From Ralstonia pickettii (GTDB lineage: Bacteria; Pseudomonadota; Gammaproteobacteria; Burkholderiales; Burkholderiaceae), in assembly GCF_001699815.1 (NCBI RefSeq), contig NZ_MCGB01000057.1:124001-188000 (forward strand): a DNA stretch of 64,000 nt, in the 5' to 3' direction. The notes beneath the pieces are model-generated. The model was not told where the DNA came from, did no database searches, and saw nothing but the letters and a program-made list of their open reading frames with translations. The stretch's first letter is position 1. Each line of letters starts with the position of its first letter. This document shows, in pieces, positions 42,829 to 55,195 of the stretch. A program made the position numbers and the translations under genes.

Positions 42829-44406
42829 GTGAACCTTTCTCAGATGACCATCAAAGCCAAGCTGACCACGGGTTTTGGCGTGCTGGCAGCCATTGTTGTC
42901 GTCGTGTCGGGCATGTCGCTGCGGGCGCTGTCCGAATCGACCGAAGGATTCTCGAACTACGTGCACGGCATCAGCGCCCGCGCAGACGTCGCGAACGACG
43001 TGCGCACGGCGGTGGATCGCCGCGCCATTGCCGCACGCAACCTGGTACTCGTGGTCACCCAAAAAGACCTGGATCTGGAGAAGGCTGACGTCTTCCGTGC
43101 GCACGACGATGTGAAGAACAAGCTCAAGCAGCTCAACGACATGATTGCGGGCGCCAAGGACGTAACCGACCGCGCCCGTACGCTGGTGGAAGACATCAAC
43201 CGCGTGGAAGCACAGTACGGCCCTGTGGCGACCGACATCGTCGGGCTGGCACTGGCCGGCAAACGCGACGAAGCCGTCCAGAAGATGGACAACGAGTGCC
43301 GCCCGCTGCTGGCAGCGCTCATCAAGACCACCGACGCGTACGCCACCTACACGCACGAGCGCCAGGAACAGCTCGTGCAGGCATATGAGGCGCAGTACGT
43401 CATGCAGCGCAACCTGCTGGCCGGCCTGTCGATCGGCGCGGTGCTGCTGGCAGTGATCGCCGGCATGGTCATCACGCGCTCGATCACGCAGCCGATCCGC
43501 ACCGCCGTGAACGTCGCCCAGACGGTGGCACGCGGCGATCTGAGCAGCCGCATCGAGGTGCGCGGCAAGGATGAGACGAGCCGCCTGCTCTCCGCCCTGC
43601 GTGACATGAATGACCGCCTGACCGAGATCGTGGACAAGGTGCGCGACAGCAGCAGCAGCGTTGCCGGTGCAGCCAAGCAGATTGCCGCCGGCAATGCCGA
43701 CCTGAGCCAGCGCACGGAAGCCCAGGCGTCGTCGCTGCAGGAAACAGCCGCCAGCATGGAAGAGCTGACGTCCACCGTGAAGCAGAACGCCGAGAACGCC
43801 CAGCACGCCACCGCGCTCGCCTCCACCGCGTCGGAGGTGGCGCTCAAGGGCAGCACGGTCGTCAGCCAGGTCGTGTCCACCATGCAGGACATCAGCGACC
43901 GTTCGAGCAAGATCGCCGACATCACGGGCATCATCGAAGGCATTGCGTTTCAGACCAACATCCTCGCGTTGAACGCCGCCGTGGAAGCCGCACGTGCAGG
44001 CGAGCAGGGCCGCGGCTTTGCGGTGGTCGCCAGCGAAGTGCGCAGCCTGGCGCAGCGTTCGTCAACGGCCGCCAAGGAGATCAAGGAACTGATCGCCTCG
44101 TCGGTGGAGCGCATTCACGACGGCTCCACGCTGGCCGGAGAAGCCGGCGAGACGATGACGGAGGTCACGCAAGCCGTGGCCCGCGTCACGCACATCATGG
44201 AAGAGATTGCCGCTGCATCGGTCGAGCAGAAGCGCGGCATCGAACAGGTCAATCAGGCGATCTCGCAAATGGATGAAGTCACGCAGCGCAATGCAGCGCT
44301 GGTGGAAGAGGCCGCCGCCGCATCGCAATCGCTGCAGGACCAGGGGCAGGAGCTGAACGCCACGATGTCGTTCTTCCGAGTCGATCCGCACGCCGTACAC
44401 GCCTGA
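42829..44406 (+). CDS. Methyl-accepting chemotaxis protein
   Basis: A 525-aa chemoreceptor starting at GTG 42829 after CGGAGAAC. Membrane helix 1 ([20 protein letters not shown]), a four-helix-bundle ligand domain of about 150 residues, helix 2 ([20 protein letters not shown]), HAMP, then the signalling domain with hairpin tip [20 protein letters not shown]. Methylation-type helices flank the tip. It lacks the C-terminal NWETF-like CheR/CheB pentapeptide. The ligand is unknown. Confidence 0.95.
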   Translation: MNLSQMTIKAKLTTGFGVLAAIVVVVSGMSLRALSESTEGFSNYVHGISARADVANDVRTAVDRRAIAARNLVLVVTQKDLDLEKADVFRAHDDVKNKLKQLNDMIAGAKDVTDRARTLVEDINRVEAQYGPVATDIVGLALAGKRDEAVQKMDNECRPLLAALIKTTDAYATYTHERQEQLVQAYEAQYVMQRNLLAGLSIGAVLLAVIAGMVITRSITQPIRTAVNVAQTVARGDLSSRIEVRGKDETSRLLSALRDMNDRLTEIVDKVRDSSSSVAGAAKQIAAGNADLSQRTEAQASSLQETAASMEELTSTVKQNAENAQHATALASTASEVALKGSTVVSQVVSTMQDISDRSSKIADITGIIEGIAFQTNILALNAAVEAARAGEQGRGFAVVASEVRSLAQRSSTAAKEIKELIASSVERIHDGSTLAGEAGETMTEVTQAVARVTHIMEEIAAASVEQKRGIEQVNQAISQMDEVTQRNAALVEEAAAASQSLQDQGQELNATMSFFRVDPHAVHA

Positions 44407-44452
44407 TCGCAGCACAGTCACCGTAGCAACCGCCATCTCCAAGCTGTCATTG

Positions 44453-44484
44453 CGCCCGCTGCCGAAAGGCCGCGGGCGTTTTCT
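44453..44484 (+). terminator. Rho-independent terminator after the chemoreceptor
   Basis: Arms CGCCCGC/GCGGGCG followed by TTTTCTCTTTT. The remaining 238 bases to the next gene show nothing else recognisable. Confidence 0.8.
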
Positions 44485-44722
44485 CTTTTATTTCCTGTGT
44501 CTTTCGTTAGGCCGTCGTTCGTGACTTCCGCTGCATTGGCGGACCTGCACGCGCGACGCAAAGTGAACTTGCCCCGTTCAACACCCGCGACGGAGCAAGC
44601 CGGGGCCGCGCACGGCCCGCCCTGCCGACGAAGGTCACCATGCAAGCAAAGACCTCAGACTTGCGGCGCAGCCTGTTCGGCGCCGCCATGCCACACAAGC
44701 CAGTCAGTAGCGGAAGGCCCGC

Positions 44723-45751
44723 ATGATCCCGCTCGCCCTCTCTCACTGGCTGCGGCCGCGCGCGGTGCCGCAACCGCAAGCGCAGCCGCAACCCGCTCCG
44801 GCCCTCGCTGAACAACTGCGTGAAGAGTGCGAGGCCATGGCGCGCTATGCCCTGCACCACGGCCTGCCGGTCGCGCCGGAACTCATCGCTCAGCTCGGCG
44901 CGCTCATCGACGGCCAGATGCCGGCGCATGCTGCGCCGCACCACGCGTTGGCGGCCATCCACCGCAAGCTTGCAGCCGCCATTGCACCGGCCACGCCGCA
45001 GGCCGTCACGCTGCTCGACGCGCAGCATCGCAGCGCTCATCCATTCGCGTGGCTTGGTCCTGTACCGTTGATCCGGCTGCTGACCGGCGCCGCGATCGTC
45101 TTCCTGGTCGCAGTGATTGCCACCGGCATGTCGCCCGACGTGTCGAGCGCGAACATCGACCGGGGCTTCCTGGATTCGGACGGCGCGCCCCTGCTATGGA
45201 ACACGCTGTTCCTGCTGTTCTGCGCGGGGTTGGGCGCGTCGTTTGCCACGCTGTTTCAGGCGCATCGCTATGTGGCCGCGTCCACGTACGACCCGAAGTA
45301 CGACGCCTCTTACGGCGCACGGTTGATCCTCGGCGTGATTGCCGGGCTGATCCTCGTCGAAATGCTGCCGGCGCAGTTGTTCGACCAGGGCAGCATGCAC
45401 AGCTTCGGCAAACCGGCGCTTGCCATGCTGGGCGGCTTCTCTGCCACCGCTGTGCACCGGCTGCTTCAGCGGCTGGTGGACGCGCTCGAAACACTCGTAC
45501 GCGGCGATCGATCGGCCGATGCCGACGCCGCCATGCAGGCCTACCGCGCCCGCGCCGCCAGCGAGCGCACGCAGTGGCAAAGCGAACTCGCCGCCAACCT
45601 GATCGATCTGCAGCAATCGCTCGACGGCACTGCCTCTCCCGAGGCGATGCGCAAACGCCTGGCCGACTTCACGCGCGCCATGCTCGCCGCCAGCGACCCC
45701 GCGGCCGCCCCGCCGCCCTCTCTCTCGGCCGGCGGCACTTCCAAGGAGTGA
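44723..45751 (+). CDS. Hypothetical membrane protein, 342 aa
   Basis: Cytoplasmic proline/glutamine-rich N-terminus (PRAVPQPQAQPQPAPA), then about four hydrophobic segments (LIRLLTGAAIVFLVAVIATG, WNTLFLLFCAGLGASFATLF, ARLILGVIAGLILVEML, FGKPALAMLGGFSATAVHRL), and a C-terminal coiled region. No family recognised. It is 4 bases upstream of the DUF4239-type gene, so the two probably form one membrane system. Confidence 0.65.
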   Translation: MIPLALSHWLRPRAVPQPQAQPQPAPALAEQLREECEAMARYALHHGLPVAPELIAQLGALIDGQMPAHAAPHHALAAIHRKLAAAIAPATPQAVTLLDAQHRSAHPFAWLGPVPLIRLLTGAAIVFLVAVIATGMSPDVSSANIDRGFLDSDGAPLLWNTLFLLFCAGLGASFATLFQAHRYVAASTYDPKYDASYGARLILGVIAGLILVEMLPAQLFDQGSMHSFGKPALAMLGGFSATAVHRLLQRLVDALETLVRGDRSADADAAMQAYRARAASERTQWQSELAANLIDLQQSLDGTASPEAMRKRLADFTRAMLAASDPAAAPPPSLSAGGTSKE

Positions 45752-45755
45752 CCTC

Positions 45756-46559
45756 ATGCTGTTCCTCTACAACATCCCCGCATGGGCAATGGGCACAGTC
45801 ATCGTGTTCGCGACGCTCCTCGTGGCGTTGGCCGGCTACGCGCTGTTCCGCCGCATTTTTCCGGTCACGCTCGACGCCGAACAACGCAACATGACCATCG
45901 CCATGATGACGGCCGTCACCACCATCAACTCGTTGCTGGTCGCGTTCTCGGCCATCTCGGTGTGGGGCGCCTATCAAGCCGCCGCGGACATCGTGGCCGC
46001 CGAAGCTGCGTGCGCCACGGAACTTGCCCGCGACCTTTCGGCGTTCTCGCACCCGAGCGCTGCTGCCGCGCGGCGCGAGTTGATCATGTATCTGGACCGC
46101 GTCGTCCACGACGAATGGCCGAGCATGCAGCAGCAAGCGCGCCCGGATGCCGGTACGGAAGTCGCATTCAACAGCATGTTCGCCACGGCCAACCGCATCA
46201 CGCCGCGTGACGACCGCGAGCGCGTGTTGCTGATCGAAGTGCTCGCCCGCGTCAACGAGATGGTGAAGTACCGCGAGAAACGCCTGCAGAACCTGGAAGC
46301 CGCCATGCCCGGCACGCTGTGGGGCGTGATGTTGATCGCCAGCGGCTTGTCGCTGGTGCTGCTCTATGCGCTGCCGGCCACGCGCTTTTACATGGCGCTG
46401 GTGGTGGTGTGGGCGGCCACGCTGGGCCTGGCGTTCTTTTTTGTGCTGGCCGTGGACCGGCCCTTTGCAGGCGAAGTCAGCGTCAGTGCGGCGCCGCTTG
46501 AGCGGGCCATCCAGACGCTATCGAACGACAAGCCGCAAATGAATCCGTTACCGGACTGA
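45756..46559 (+). CDS. DUF4239 / bestrophin-like membrane protein
   Basis: A 267-aa protein with two N-terminal membrane helices (WAMGTVIVFATLLVALAGYA, TINSLLVAFSAISVWGAY), a soluble middle of about 110 residues, and two C-terminal helices (LWGVMLIASGLSLVLLYALP, MALVVVWAATLGLAFFFVLA). This 2+2 layout is that of DUF4239, distantly bestrophin-like. Ion-channel activity has been suggested for relatives only. Translationally close to the preceding membrane protein. Terminator follows at 46657. Confidence 0.7.
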   Translation: MLFLYNIPAWAMGTVIVFATLLVALAGYALFRRIFPVTLDAEQRNMTIAMMTAVTTINSLLVAFSAISVWGAYQAAADIVAAEAACATELARDLSAFSHPSAAAARRELIMYLDRVVHDEWPSMQQQARPDAGTEVAFNSMFATANRITPRDDRERVLLIEVLARVNEMVKYREKRLQNLEAAMPGTLWGVMLIASGLSLVLLYALPATRFYMALVVVWAATLGLAFFFVLAVDRPFAGEVSVSAAPLERAIQTLSNDKPQMNPLPD

Positions 46560-46656
46560 GGCGCGCCACTTCGCCGCGCTGCCTCCACTCGCGATGTGGG
46601 CTGGCGGGAGAGGCCAGCCCCGGGGCCGAAGCCCCACACTTCGGCCCTGCCCTTTG

Positions 46657-46682
46657 CCGGCTCGTCGGGAGCCGGTTTTTTT
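46657..46682 (+). terminator. Rho-independent terminator
   Basis: Stem CCGGCTC/GAGCCGG, loop GTCGG, then seven T residues; overlaps the 3' end of the opposite-strand symporter gene. Confidence 0.85.
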
Positions 46683-48744
46683 ACAGCGGATCGCGAAGGT
46701 AGCCGACGAGTTTGTCGACCACCGGCCGGTTCGGCTTGGTCAGCAGGCTCACGACAATCGCCGCGACAAACCCCGCCGGCACGCCGAACGCACCCGAGGC
46801 AATGGGGTCGACACCAAACCACGGCTGGCCAAGCAGGCCCGTCATGCGCGTGAAGAACGGGTAATTGGCGATGATGTAGTAAACGCTCACGGCCAGCCCC
46901 GTCAGCATGCCCGCGATGGCCCCGGCACGATTGGTGCGCTTCCAGAACACGCCCAGCACCAATACCGGAAAGAAGCACGACGCCGCCAGCGAGAAGGCCG
47001 CCCCTACCAGGAAGAGGATGTTGCCCGGCTTCAATGACGTCACATAGGCGGCCAGCAAAGCCACGCCCAGCAACACTACCTTGGCGCTCGTCACGCGCCG
47101 CTGGTGGCTGGCCGTGTTGTCGATCATGTGGAAGTACACATCGTGCGAGAGCGCATTGGCGATGGTCAGCAGCAGGCCATCGGCAGTCGACAGCGCCGCC
47201 GCCAGCGCACCGGCCGCGATCAGGCCCGACAACACGTACGGCAACCCGGCAATCTCGGGCGCGGCCAGCACGATCATGTCCGGCTGCATCATCACCTCGG
47301 CCCACTGCACGATGCCGTCGCCGTTGATGTCATGCAGCGCAAACACGGGCGGGTCGACCTTGCGCCAAGGCACAATCCATTGCGGCAGATCCGCAAACGG
47401 CGCACCCACGAGGTGCTGCAGCAGATCGAGCTTGACGAGCGCCGCCAGCGCCGGTGCCGACACATACAGCAGCACCACGAAGACGAGTGTCCAGCTCACC
47501 GAGTTGCGCGTCTCACGCACCGACGGCGTGGTGTGAAAGCGCGTGAGGATGTGCGGCAGGCTCGCCGTGCCAACCATCAGGCAAAACACCAGCAGCACGA
47601 AGTTCAGCCGCTCGGTGCCGCGCTCGTTTTCCGACGCCGACGGGAATGGCTCGGTGGATGGCGGCCCTATACGGCTGCGCGCCAGCGCGTCTTCGCGCTG
47701 CTCGTTCCAGAGGATCGACGCGGTGGCCGCATCGGGCGGAAACTCTTCGCGCTGGCGCTCCAGCGCCTTGATCTCGCGCAGTGGCGCATTGCGTTCGCGT
47801 GCAAGCTTGAGCTGCGCATTCAGCGCTTCGCGGGCATGGTCAAACGACTGCGGCAGCTGCGAGATACGCTCCTGCAGCCCCTGAGCTTCGTTCAGGAAGT
47901 GGTCACGCACGTGCTGCTCGGCAGGGTCATGCGCGATGCGCCGCTCCTCTTTCTCGATCTGCACCAGCAGGCGACCCGTCGATAACTGCGGCACCGGATC
48001 GTGATACCGATGCCAGCCGATGATCGACACCACGCCCAGGAACGACACGATCATGATGATGTACTGCGCCACCTGGGTCCAGGTCACGGCGCGCATGCCC
48101 CCCAGGAACGAGCACACCAGTATGCCCGCCAGCCCGAAGAACACGCCCACCGAAAACTCCACGCCGATAAAGCGCGTGACCACCAGCCCCACACCCTGGA
48201 TCTGCGCGACGAGGTAGACGAACGAACACAGCGTCGCCCCCAGCACCGCAATGCCACGCACGACAGAACTGCCGCCCCGCTCCCCGTTGCCGTAGCGGTT
48301 GGCGAGAAAATCCGGCACCGTGTAGCCGCCAAACTTGCGCAGGTACGGCGCCAGCAGGAAAGCGACGAGGCAGTAGCCGCCCGTCCAGCCCATCACATAG
48401 GCGAGGCCTTCATAGCCCGAGGCGAACACGATGCCCGCCAGGCCGATGAAGGATGCCGCGCTCATCCAGTCAGCCGCGGTGGCCATGCCGTTGAAGAACG
48501 CCGGCACACGGCGCCCTGCCACGTAGTACTCGGTCAGATCGGCCGTGCGGCAGATCAGCCCGATGCACGCATAGATGGCAATCGTGACGAACAGAAACAC
48601 GTAGCCGAGCCACACGCCCGGCCCGCGCACGTGCTCGATCGCGCCCATCATCACGATGAAGAGCAGCAGCCCTACGGTATAGAGCCCGTAATACAGAAAC
48701 AGCCGCTTGCGAAAGCGGCTGTCTTGTTGGGAGTCGGTGGCCAA
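46681..48744 (-). CDS. Sodium:solute symporter, VC_2705 family (acetate/monocarboxylate-type)
   Basis: A 687-aa inner-membrane carrier of the SSS family with about 13 helices. Conserved: GRRVPAFFNGMATAADWMSA near helix 2-3 and LSTADGLLLTIANALSHDVY in the later half. A long hydrophilic insert (about residues 250-360, QIEKEERRIAHDPAEQHVRD and on) between helices 6 and 7 is characteristic of the VC_2705 subgroup. It lies 22 bases downstream of the acetyl-CoA synthetase gene, so acetate or a related short acid is the likely substrate. Confidence 0.88.
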   Translation of the reverse strand: MATDSQQDSRFRKRLFLYYGLYTVGLLLFIVMMGAIEHVRGPGVWLGYVFLFVTIAIYACIGLICRTADLTEYYVAGRRVPAFFNGMATAADWMSAASFIGLAGIVFASGYEGLAYVMGWTGGYCLVAFLLAPYLRKFGGYTVPDFLANRYGNGERGGSSVVRGIAVLGATLCSFVYLVAQIQGVGLVVTRFIGVEFSVGVFFGLAGILVCSFLGGMRAVTWTQVAQYIIMIVSFLGVVSIIGWHRYHDPVPQLSTGRLLVQIEKEERRIAHDPAEQHVRDHFLNEAQGLQERISQLPQSFDHAREALNAQLKLARERNAPLREIKALERQREEFPPDAATASILWNEQREDALARSRIGPPSTEPFPSASENERGTERLNFVLLVFCLMVGTASLPHILTRFHTTPSVRETRNSVSWTLVFVVLLYVSAPALAALVKLDLLQHLVGAPFADLPQWIVPWRKVDPPVFALHDINGDGIVQWAEVMMQPDMIVLAAPEIAGLPYVLSGLIAAGALAAALSTADGLLLTIANALSHDVYFHMIDNTASHQRRVTSAKVVLLGVALLAAYVTSLKPGNILFLVGAAFSLAASCFFPVLVLGVFWKRTNRAGAIAGMLTGLAVSVYYIIANYPFFTRMTGLLGQPWFGVDPIASGAFGVPAGFVAAIVVSLLTKPNRPVVDKLVGYLRDPL

Positions 48745-48766
48745 GGTTGGCGGCCAGCGCTGGCGG

Positions 48767-50749
<1,983 letters not shown>

Positions 50750-50952
50750 GGTGTCTCCTGATAGCGATGTCTGTAGTCGTTTTGCGGCGAATCTAAGGGG
50801 CTGACCTGACTCCAGCCTTACGCATTTCTGCGCCGCAAGCCGACGCGAAGGGCACTACTATAATGCGTCACTTCCTGTTACGGCACGCATCGCAGCGCAA
50901 CATGGCCGGCAAGAGAGCCGCGTCCCGTGCCGGTTTCCACTGATTCCTCATT

Positions 50953-51924
50953 GTGCCCGTCCACGCCCTTTTCCTGATTGCTGCCATGGCATTGGTCGGC
51001 AGCAACGTCGGTTTCGGCAAGTCGATCGTCGCCGTCATGCCGGTGATGCTGTTTGCGTTGCTGCGCTTTCTGATTGCCATCGTCTGCATGGCGCCGTGGT
51101 ACAAGCCGGCGCGCATGCGCCGCGTGACGCGCGGCGAGTGGACTAACCTGTTCCTCCAGGCCTTCTTTGGTACGTTCGGTTTTACGCTGCTGATGCTGAA
51201 CGGCGTACGACTGACCTCGGCGCTGGCCGCGGGCATCATCACCAGTACGATTCCAGCCGCGGTGGCACTGCTGTCGTGGCTGGTGCTGCGCGAAAAGCCT
51301 TCGGGGCGGACGCTGGCGTCGGTGGTGCTGGCGGTGGCCGGCGTCGCCATTCTCAATGCCTACCGTGGGGGCGAATCCTCGGGCGCTGCCCCTGCCGATG
51401 CGGCGCAGGCGCTGCTGGGCAATGCGCTGGTGATGGGCGCGGTGCTATGCGAATCGATCTACGTGATCCTGTCGCGGCGGCTGACGCAAACCTTGCCCGC
51501 TATCGAGATCTGCGCGTACACGCACCTGATCGGCGGCCTGCTGATGCTGCCACTGGGGCTGATGCCGCTGCTCACCTTCGATGTCTCGAGTGTGCCCCTG
51601 CCCATCTGGGGCCTGGTGCTTTGGTATGCGCTGTCGGCCAGCATCTTCTCGTTCTGGCTATGGATGAAGGGCATTCGGCACGTGCCGGCGCACCTTGCAG
51701 GCGTGTTCACCTCGGTGCTGCCGATAGCGGCGGCCACCTACGGCGTCGTCGCGCTGGGCGAGACGCCGGGCTGGCCGCATGGCGTGGCGCTGGCTTGCGT
51801 GGTGGCGGGCATTCTCGTGGCCAGTCGGCCGGCCCGGCCACGCCAGCCGATACAGCGGGGGCGACAGCGCGGCCGTGTGGCCGATCCGCTGGACCCGCTC
51901 GATCCGTCGTTGGATCGGGAATGA
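50953..51924 (+). CDS. DMT-family (EamA) transporter
   Basis: A 323-aa inner-membrane protein with ten predicted helices in two EamA repeats (first about 1-135, second about 150-290). Starts at GTG 50953; no strong ribosome-binding site is seen. Typical pattern: FGTFGFTLLMLNGVRLTSAL, then AALVSxP-like block SSLAAGIITSTIPAAVALLS as TSALAAGIITSTIPAA. Exporters of this family carry amino acids or other metabolites; substrate unknown. A basic tail (RQRGRVADPLDPLDPSLDRE) follows. Confidence 0.87.
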   Translation: MPVHALFLIAAMALVGSNVGFGKSIVAVMPVMLFALLRFLIAIVCMAPWYKPARMRRVTRGEWTNLFLQAFFGTFGFTLLMLNGVRLTSALAAGIITSTIPAAVALLSWLVLREKPSGRTLASVVLAVAGVAILNAYRGGESSGAAPADAAQALLGNALVMGAVLCESIYVILSRRLTQTLPAIEICAYTHLIGGLLMLPLGLMPLLTFDVSSVPLPIWGLVLWYALSASIFSFWLWMKGIRHVPAHLAGVFTSVLPIAAATYGVVALGETPGWPHGVALACVVAGILVASRPARPRQPIQRGRQRGRVADPLDPLDPSLDRE

Positions 51925-52013
51925 AGCGCGTCACTCGCGTTTTCCAGTAAGCGATTCCGCAATCACGGACCGTTACAATCGCGCGGTTTTTCGACCACTC
52001 GCCCGTCCTACCC

Positions 52014-52553
52014 ATGAAGTCGCCCATCGCCCCGCTGCGCCCGATTCCGCGCCTGATTTTCTTTTCCCGCTGGCTGCAACTGCCGCTTTACCTGGGGCTG
52101 ATCATCGCCCAGGCAGCGTATGTGTACCTCTTCGTCGTCGAGGTGTGGCACCTGGTTTCGCACCTGGGCGACCTGGACGAAACCAAGATCATGCTGGCCG
52201 TGCTGGGCCTGATCGACGTGGTCATGATCTCCAACCTGCTGATCATGGTGATCATCGGGGGGTACGACATCTTCGTTTCCAAGCTCGGCATCGAGGGCCA
52301 TGAAGACGAGCCCGAGTGGCTGGACCACGTCAACGCGGGGGTGCTGAAGGTGAAGCTGTCGATGGCGCTGATCAGCATCTCGTCGATCCACCTGCTCAAG
52401 ACGTTCATCGACGCTGCCCAGAAAGATACGCACACGATCCTGTGGCAGGTGGTGATCCACGTAGCGTTCCTGGTGTCTGCGCTGGTGATGGCCTGGGTGG
52501 ACCGCATCGTTTCGCACGCGCATCCGCACGGCGAGGCTGCCGACGCACATTGA
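52014..52553 (+). CDS. UPF0114 / YqhA-family membrane protein
   Basis: A 179-aa protein of the TIGR00645/UPF0114 family with three or four membrane helices ([60 protein letters not shown]). The conserved [11 protein letters not shown] and [19 protein letters not shown] blocks are clear. Function unknown in all bacteria; inner-membrane location is certain from the helices. Confidence 0.9.
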   Translation: MKSPIAPLRPIPRLIFFSRWLQLPLYLGLIIAQAAYVYLFVVEVWHLVSHLGDLDETKIMLAVLGLIDVVMISNLLIMVIIGGYDIFVSKLGIEGHEDEPEWLDHVNAGVLKVKLSMALISISSIHLLKTFIDAAQKDTHTILWQVVIHVAFLVSALVMAWVDRIVSHAHPHGEAADAH

Positions 52554-52742
52554 CGCTGTGCCCTTGTTGGCGCAGCGATTCCGACGAACGCGCTCGGACA
52601 ATCCGCGCCCGACATTGGGTGTATGATCTTAGGCTGTTTTGAGCCTGCGGCGCCCGCCGTCCAGGTCACAGGCAGGGAGTGAAGGTCACCGACCACTGCC
52701 CTGCCGCACCGGCTTTTCATTCCTATACGTTGGTCCCCCACC

Positions 52743-54266
52743 ATGACCGTCATTCGTCAAGAAGACCTCATCCAGAGCGTCGCCGACGCGCTGCAGTACA
52801 TCAGCTACTACCACCCGATGGACTACATCACTGCTCTGGGCCGCGCCTATGAGCAGGAGCAGAGCCCGGCGGCCAAGGATGCCATCGCGCAGATCCTGAC
52901 CAACAGCCGCATGTGCGCCGAAGGCAAGCGCCCGATCTGTCAGGACACCGGCATCGTCACCGTGTTCCTGAAGGTCGGCATGAACGTGCGCTGGGACGGC
53001 GCCACGATGAGCCTGGAAGACATGGTCAACGAAGGCGTGCGCCGCGCGTACAACGACGTCGACAACAAGCTGCGTGCAAGCGTGCTGGCTGATCCCGCTG
53101 GCAAACGCACCAACACGAAGGACAACACCCCGGCCGTGATCAACATGTCGATCGTGCCGGGCGACACAGTGGACGTGATCGTCGCGGCCAAGGGCGGCGG
53201 CTCCGAAGCCAAGTCGAAGTTCGTGATGCTGAATCCGTCGGATTCGATCGTCGACTGGGTGCTCAAGACCGTGCCGACCATGGGCGCCGGCTGGTGCCCG
53301 CCGGGCATGCTGGGCATCGGCATTGGCGGCACGGCTGAAAAGGCCATGCTGCTGGCCAAGGAAGCCCTGATGGAGCCGATCGACATTCAAGACCTGATCG
53401 CCCGCGGCCCCAGCAACCGCGCAGAAGAACTGCGCATCGAGCTGTATGAGAAGGTCAACGCGCTGGGCATTGGCGCGCAAGGCCTGGGCGGCCTGGCCAC
53501 CGTGCTCGACGTGAAGATCCTGGACTACCCGACGCACGCAGCCAACCTGCCGGTTGCCATGATCCCGAACTGCGCCGCCACGCGCCACGCGCACTTCACC
53601 CTGGACGGCAGCGGCGTTGCCAAACTGGAAGCGCCGGACCTGTCGCAATGGCCGAAGGTCGAGTGGGCACCGAACACGGAAACGTCGAAGCGCGTCGACC
53701 TGAATACGCTCACGCCGGAAGAAGTTGCCTCGTGGAAGCCCGGCCAGACGCTGCTGCTGAACGGCAAGATGCTGACGGGTCGCGACGCCGCACACAAGCG
53801 CATCGCCGACATGCTCGCCAAGGGCGAAAAGCTGCCGATCGACTTCACCAACCGCGTGATCTATTACGTCGGCCCGGTCGACCCGGTGCGCGATGAGGTT
53901 GTCGGCCCGGCAGGCCCGACCACGGCCACGCGCATGGACAAGTTCACCGAGACGATGCTCGCCCAGACGGGTCTGATCGCCATGGTGGGCAAGGCCGAGC
54001 GCGGCCCGGTCGCCATCGAGTCCATCAAGAAGCACAAGTCGGCTTACTTGATGGCCGTGGGCGGCGCGGCGTACCTGGTGTCGAAGGCCATCCGCGGCTC
54101 GAAGGTGCTGGCGTTCGAAGACCTTGGCATGGAAGCCATCTATGAGTTTGACGTGAAGGACATGCCTGTCACCGTGGCCGTGGACAGCTCGGGCACGTCG
54201 GTCCACAAGACCGGCCCGGCGGAATGGCAAGCGAAGATCGGCAAGATTCCGGTCGCAGCGGGCTGA
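52743..54266 (+). CDS. fumA: Fumarate hydratase, class I
   Basis: A 507-aa oxygen-sensitive [4Fe-4S] hydratase converting fumarate to L-malate in the TCA cycle. The N-terminal catalytic domain holds the cluster ligand Cys66 in ICQDTGIV, with further cysteines in GAGWCPPGMLG and MIPNCAATRH. The C-terminal beta domain contains GRDAAHKRIADML and IYYVGPVDPVRDEVVGPAGP. Single-polypeptide form of normal length. It lies 20 bases upstream of murI. Confidence 0.95.
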   Translation: MTVIRQEDLIQSVADALQYISYYHPMDYITALGRAYEQEQSPAAKDAIAQILTNSRMCAEGKRPICQDTGIVTVFLKVGMNVRWDGATMSLEDMVNEGVRRAYNDVDNKLRASVLADPAGKRTNTKDNTPAVINMSIVPGDTVDVIVAAKGGGSEAKSKFVMLNPSDSIVDWVLKTVPTMGAGWCPPGMLGIGIGGTAEKAMLLAKEALMEPIDIQDLIARGPSNRAEELRIELYEKVNALGIGAQGLGGLATVLDVKILDYPTHAANLPVAMIPNCAATRHAHFTLDGSGVAKLEAPDLSQWPKVEWAPNTETSKRVDLNTLTPEEVASWKPGQTLLLNGKMLTGRDAAHKRIADMLAKGEKLPIDFTNRVIYYVGPVDPVRDEVVGPAGPTTATRMDKFTETMLAQTGLIAMVGKAERGPVAIESIKKHKSAYLMAVGGAAYLVSKAIRGSKVLAFEDLGMEAIYEFDVKDMPVTVAVDSSGTSVHKTGPAEWQAKIGKIPVAAG

Positions 54267-54286
54267 TCCGTTCATTCACATTCAAT

Positions 54287-55135
54287 ATGACGACACGCGC
54301 GCAGGCACCGGTCGGGGTCTTTGATTCCGGCCTCGGAGGGCTCTCCGTCCTGCGCGCGATTCGCGCCGAACTGCCGGCCGAATCGCTTCTCTACCTGGCG
54401 GATTCCCGCCATGCCCCGTACGGGGAAAAATCTCCCGAGTACATTGCCGATCGCACGCTGCGTGTGTGCGAATGGCTGGTCGACCAGGGCTGCAAGGCAC
54501 TGGTGATCGCGTGCAACACCGCCACAGCGCAGGCCGTGCACGTGCTGCGCGAAAAGCTCGCGGTGCCGGTGATTGGCGTCGAGCCGGGCTTAAAGCCGGC
54601 AGTTGCGACGTCGAAGAGCCGTGTGGTCGGCGTGCTCGCGACCGAAAGCACGCTGCGTAGCGAGAAATTTGCGCGCCTGCTGGCGGGTGCCTCTGGCGAT
54701 TGCAAGGTGCTGAGCCAGCCCGGCTACGGCCTCGTCCCTCTGATCGAACGCGGCGATACCCACTCGCCCGCGGTGCTGGAACTGCTGCGCGCCTATCTGC
54801 AACCGATGCTCGATGCGAATGCCGACACGTTGGTGCTCGGCTGCACGCACTACCCCTTCCTGGAAGATGCCATCCATGAGATTGCGGGCGACCGGTTGAC
54901 ATTGATCGACACCGGACACGCCGTCGCGCGCCATCTGGGCCGCACGCTCGCGGCAGCGGGATTGCAGGCATCGGGCCAAGCCGCAACGCCATGCTTCATG
55001 AGCACCGGCGATGTGCTTCCGCTGCAAGCCATGGTGGCTGCGTTGCTCGGAGAGGCGCCAATGGCCCAGCGGGTCGACATTGGCGACGCGCCCCTGAGCC
55101 CCGTCGCGGTGTCGCTCGCTTCCCAGCCCGAATAA
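54287..55135 (+). CDS. murI: Glutamate racemase
   Basis: A 282-aa cofactor-independent racemase supplying D-glutamate for peptidoglycan. The two catalytic cysteines are Cys76 (VIACNTATAQ) and Cys186 (LVLGCTHYPFL); Asp13-Ser14 (VFDSGLGGLS) and the GVEPGLKPA loop are conserved. ATG 54287 begins MTTRAQAPVGVFDSG. Close to fumA, so possibly co-transcribed. Normal length. Confidence 0.95.
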   Translation: MTTRAQAPVGVFDSGLGGLSVLRAIRAELPAESLLYLADSRHAPYGEKSPEYIADRTLRVCEWLVDQGCKALVIACNTATAQAVHVLREKLAVPVIGVEPGLKPAVATSKSRVVGVLATESTLRSEKFARLLAGASGDCKVLSQPGYGLVPLIERGDTHSPAVLELLRAYLQPMLDANADTLVLGCTHYPFLEDAIHEIAGDRLTLIDTGHAVARHLGRTLAAAGLQASGQAATPCFMSTGDVLPLQAMVAALLGEAPMAQRVDIGDAPLSPVAVSLASQPE

Positions 55136-55154
55136 CGCCGCCCGAATAGGACAA

Positions 55155-55174
55155 CGCCGCCCTGAAAGGCGGCG
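55155..55174. terminator. Weak convergent hairpin
   Basis: Stem CGCCGCC/GGCGGCG with loop CTGAAA between the convergent murI and symporter genes; no long T-run on either strand. Confidence 0.45.
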
Positions 55175-55195
55175 CATTGTCATCTTGGCTGAATG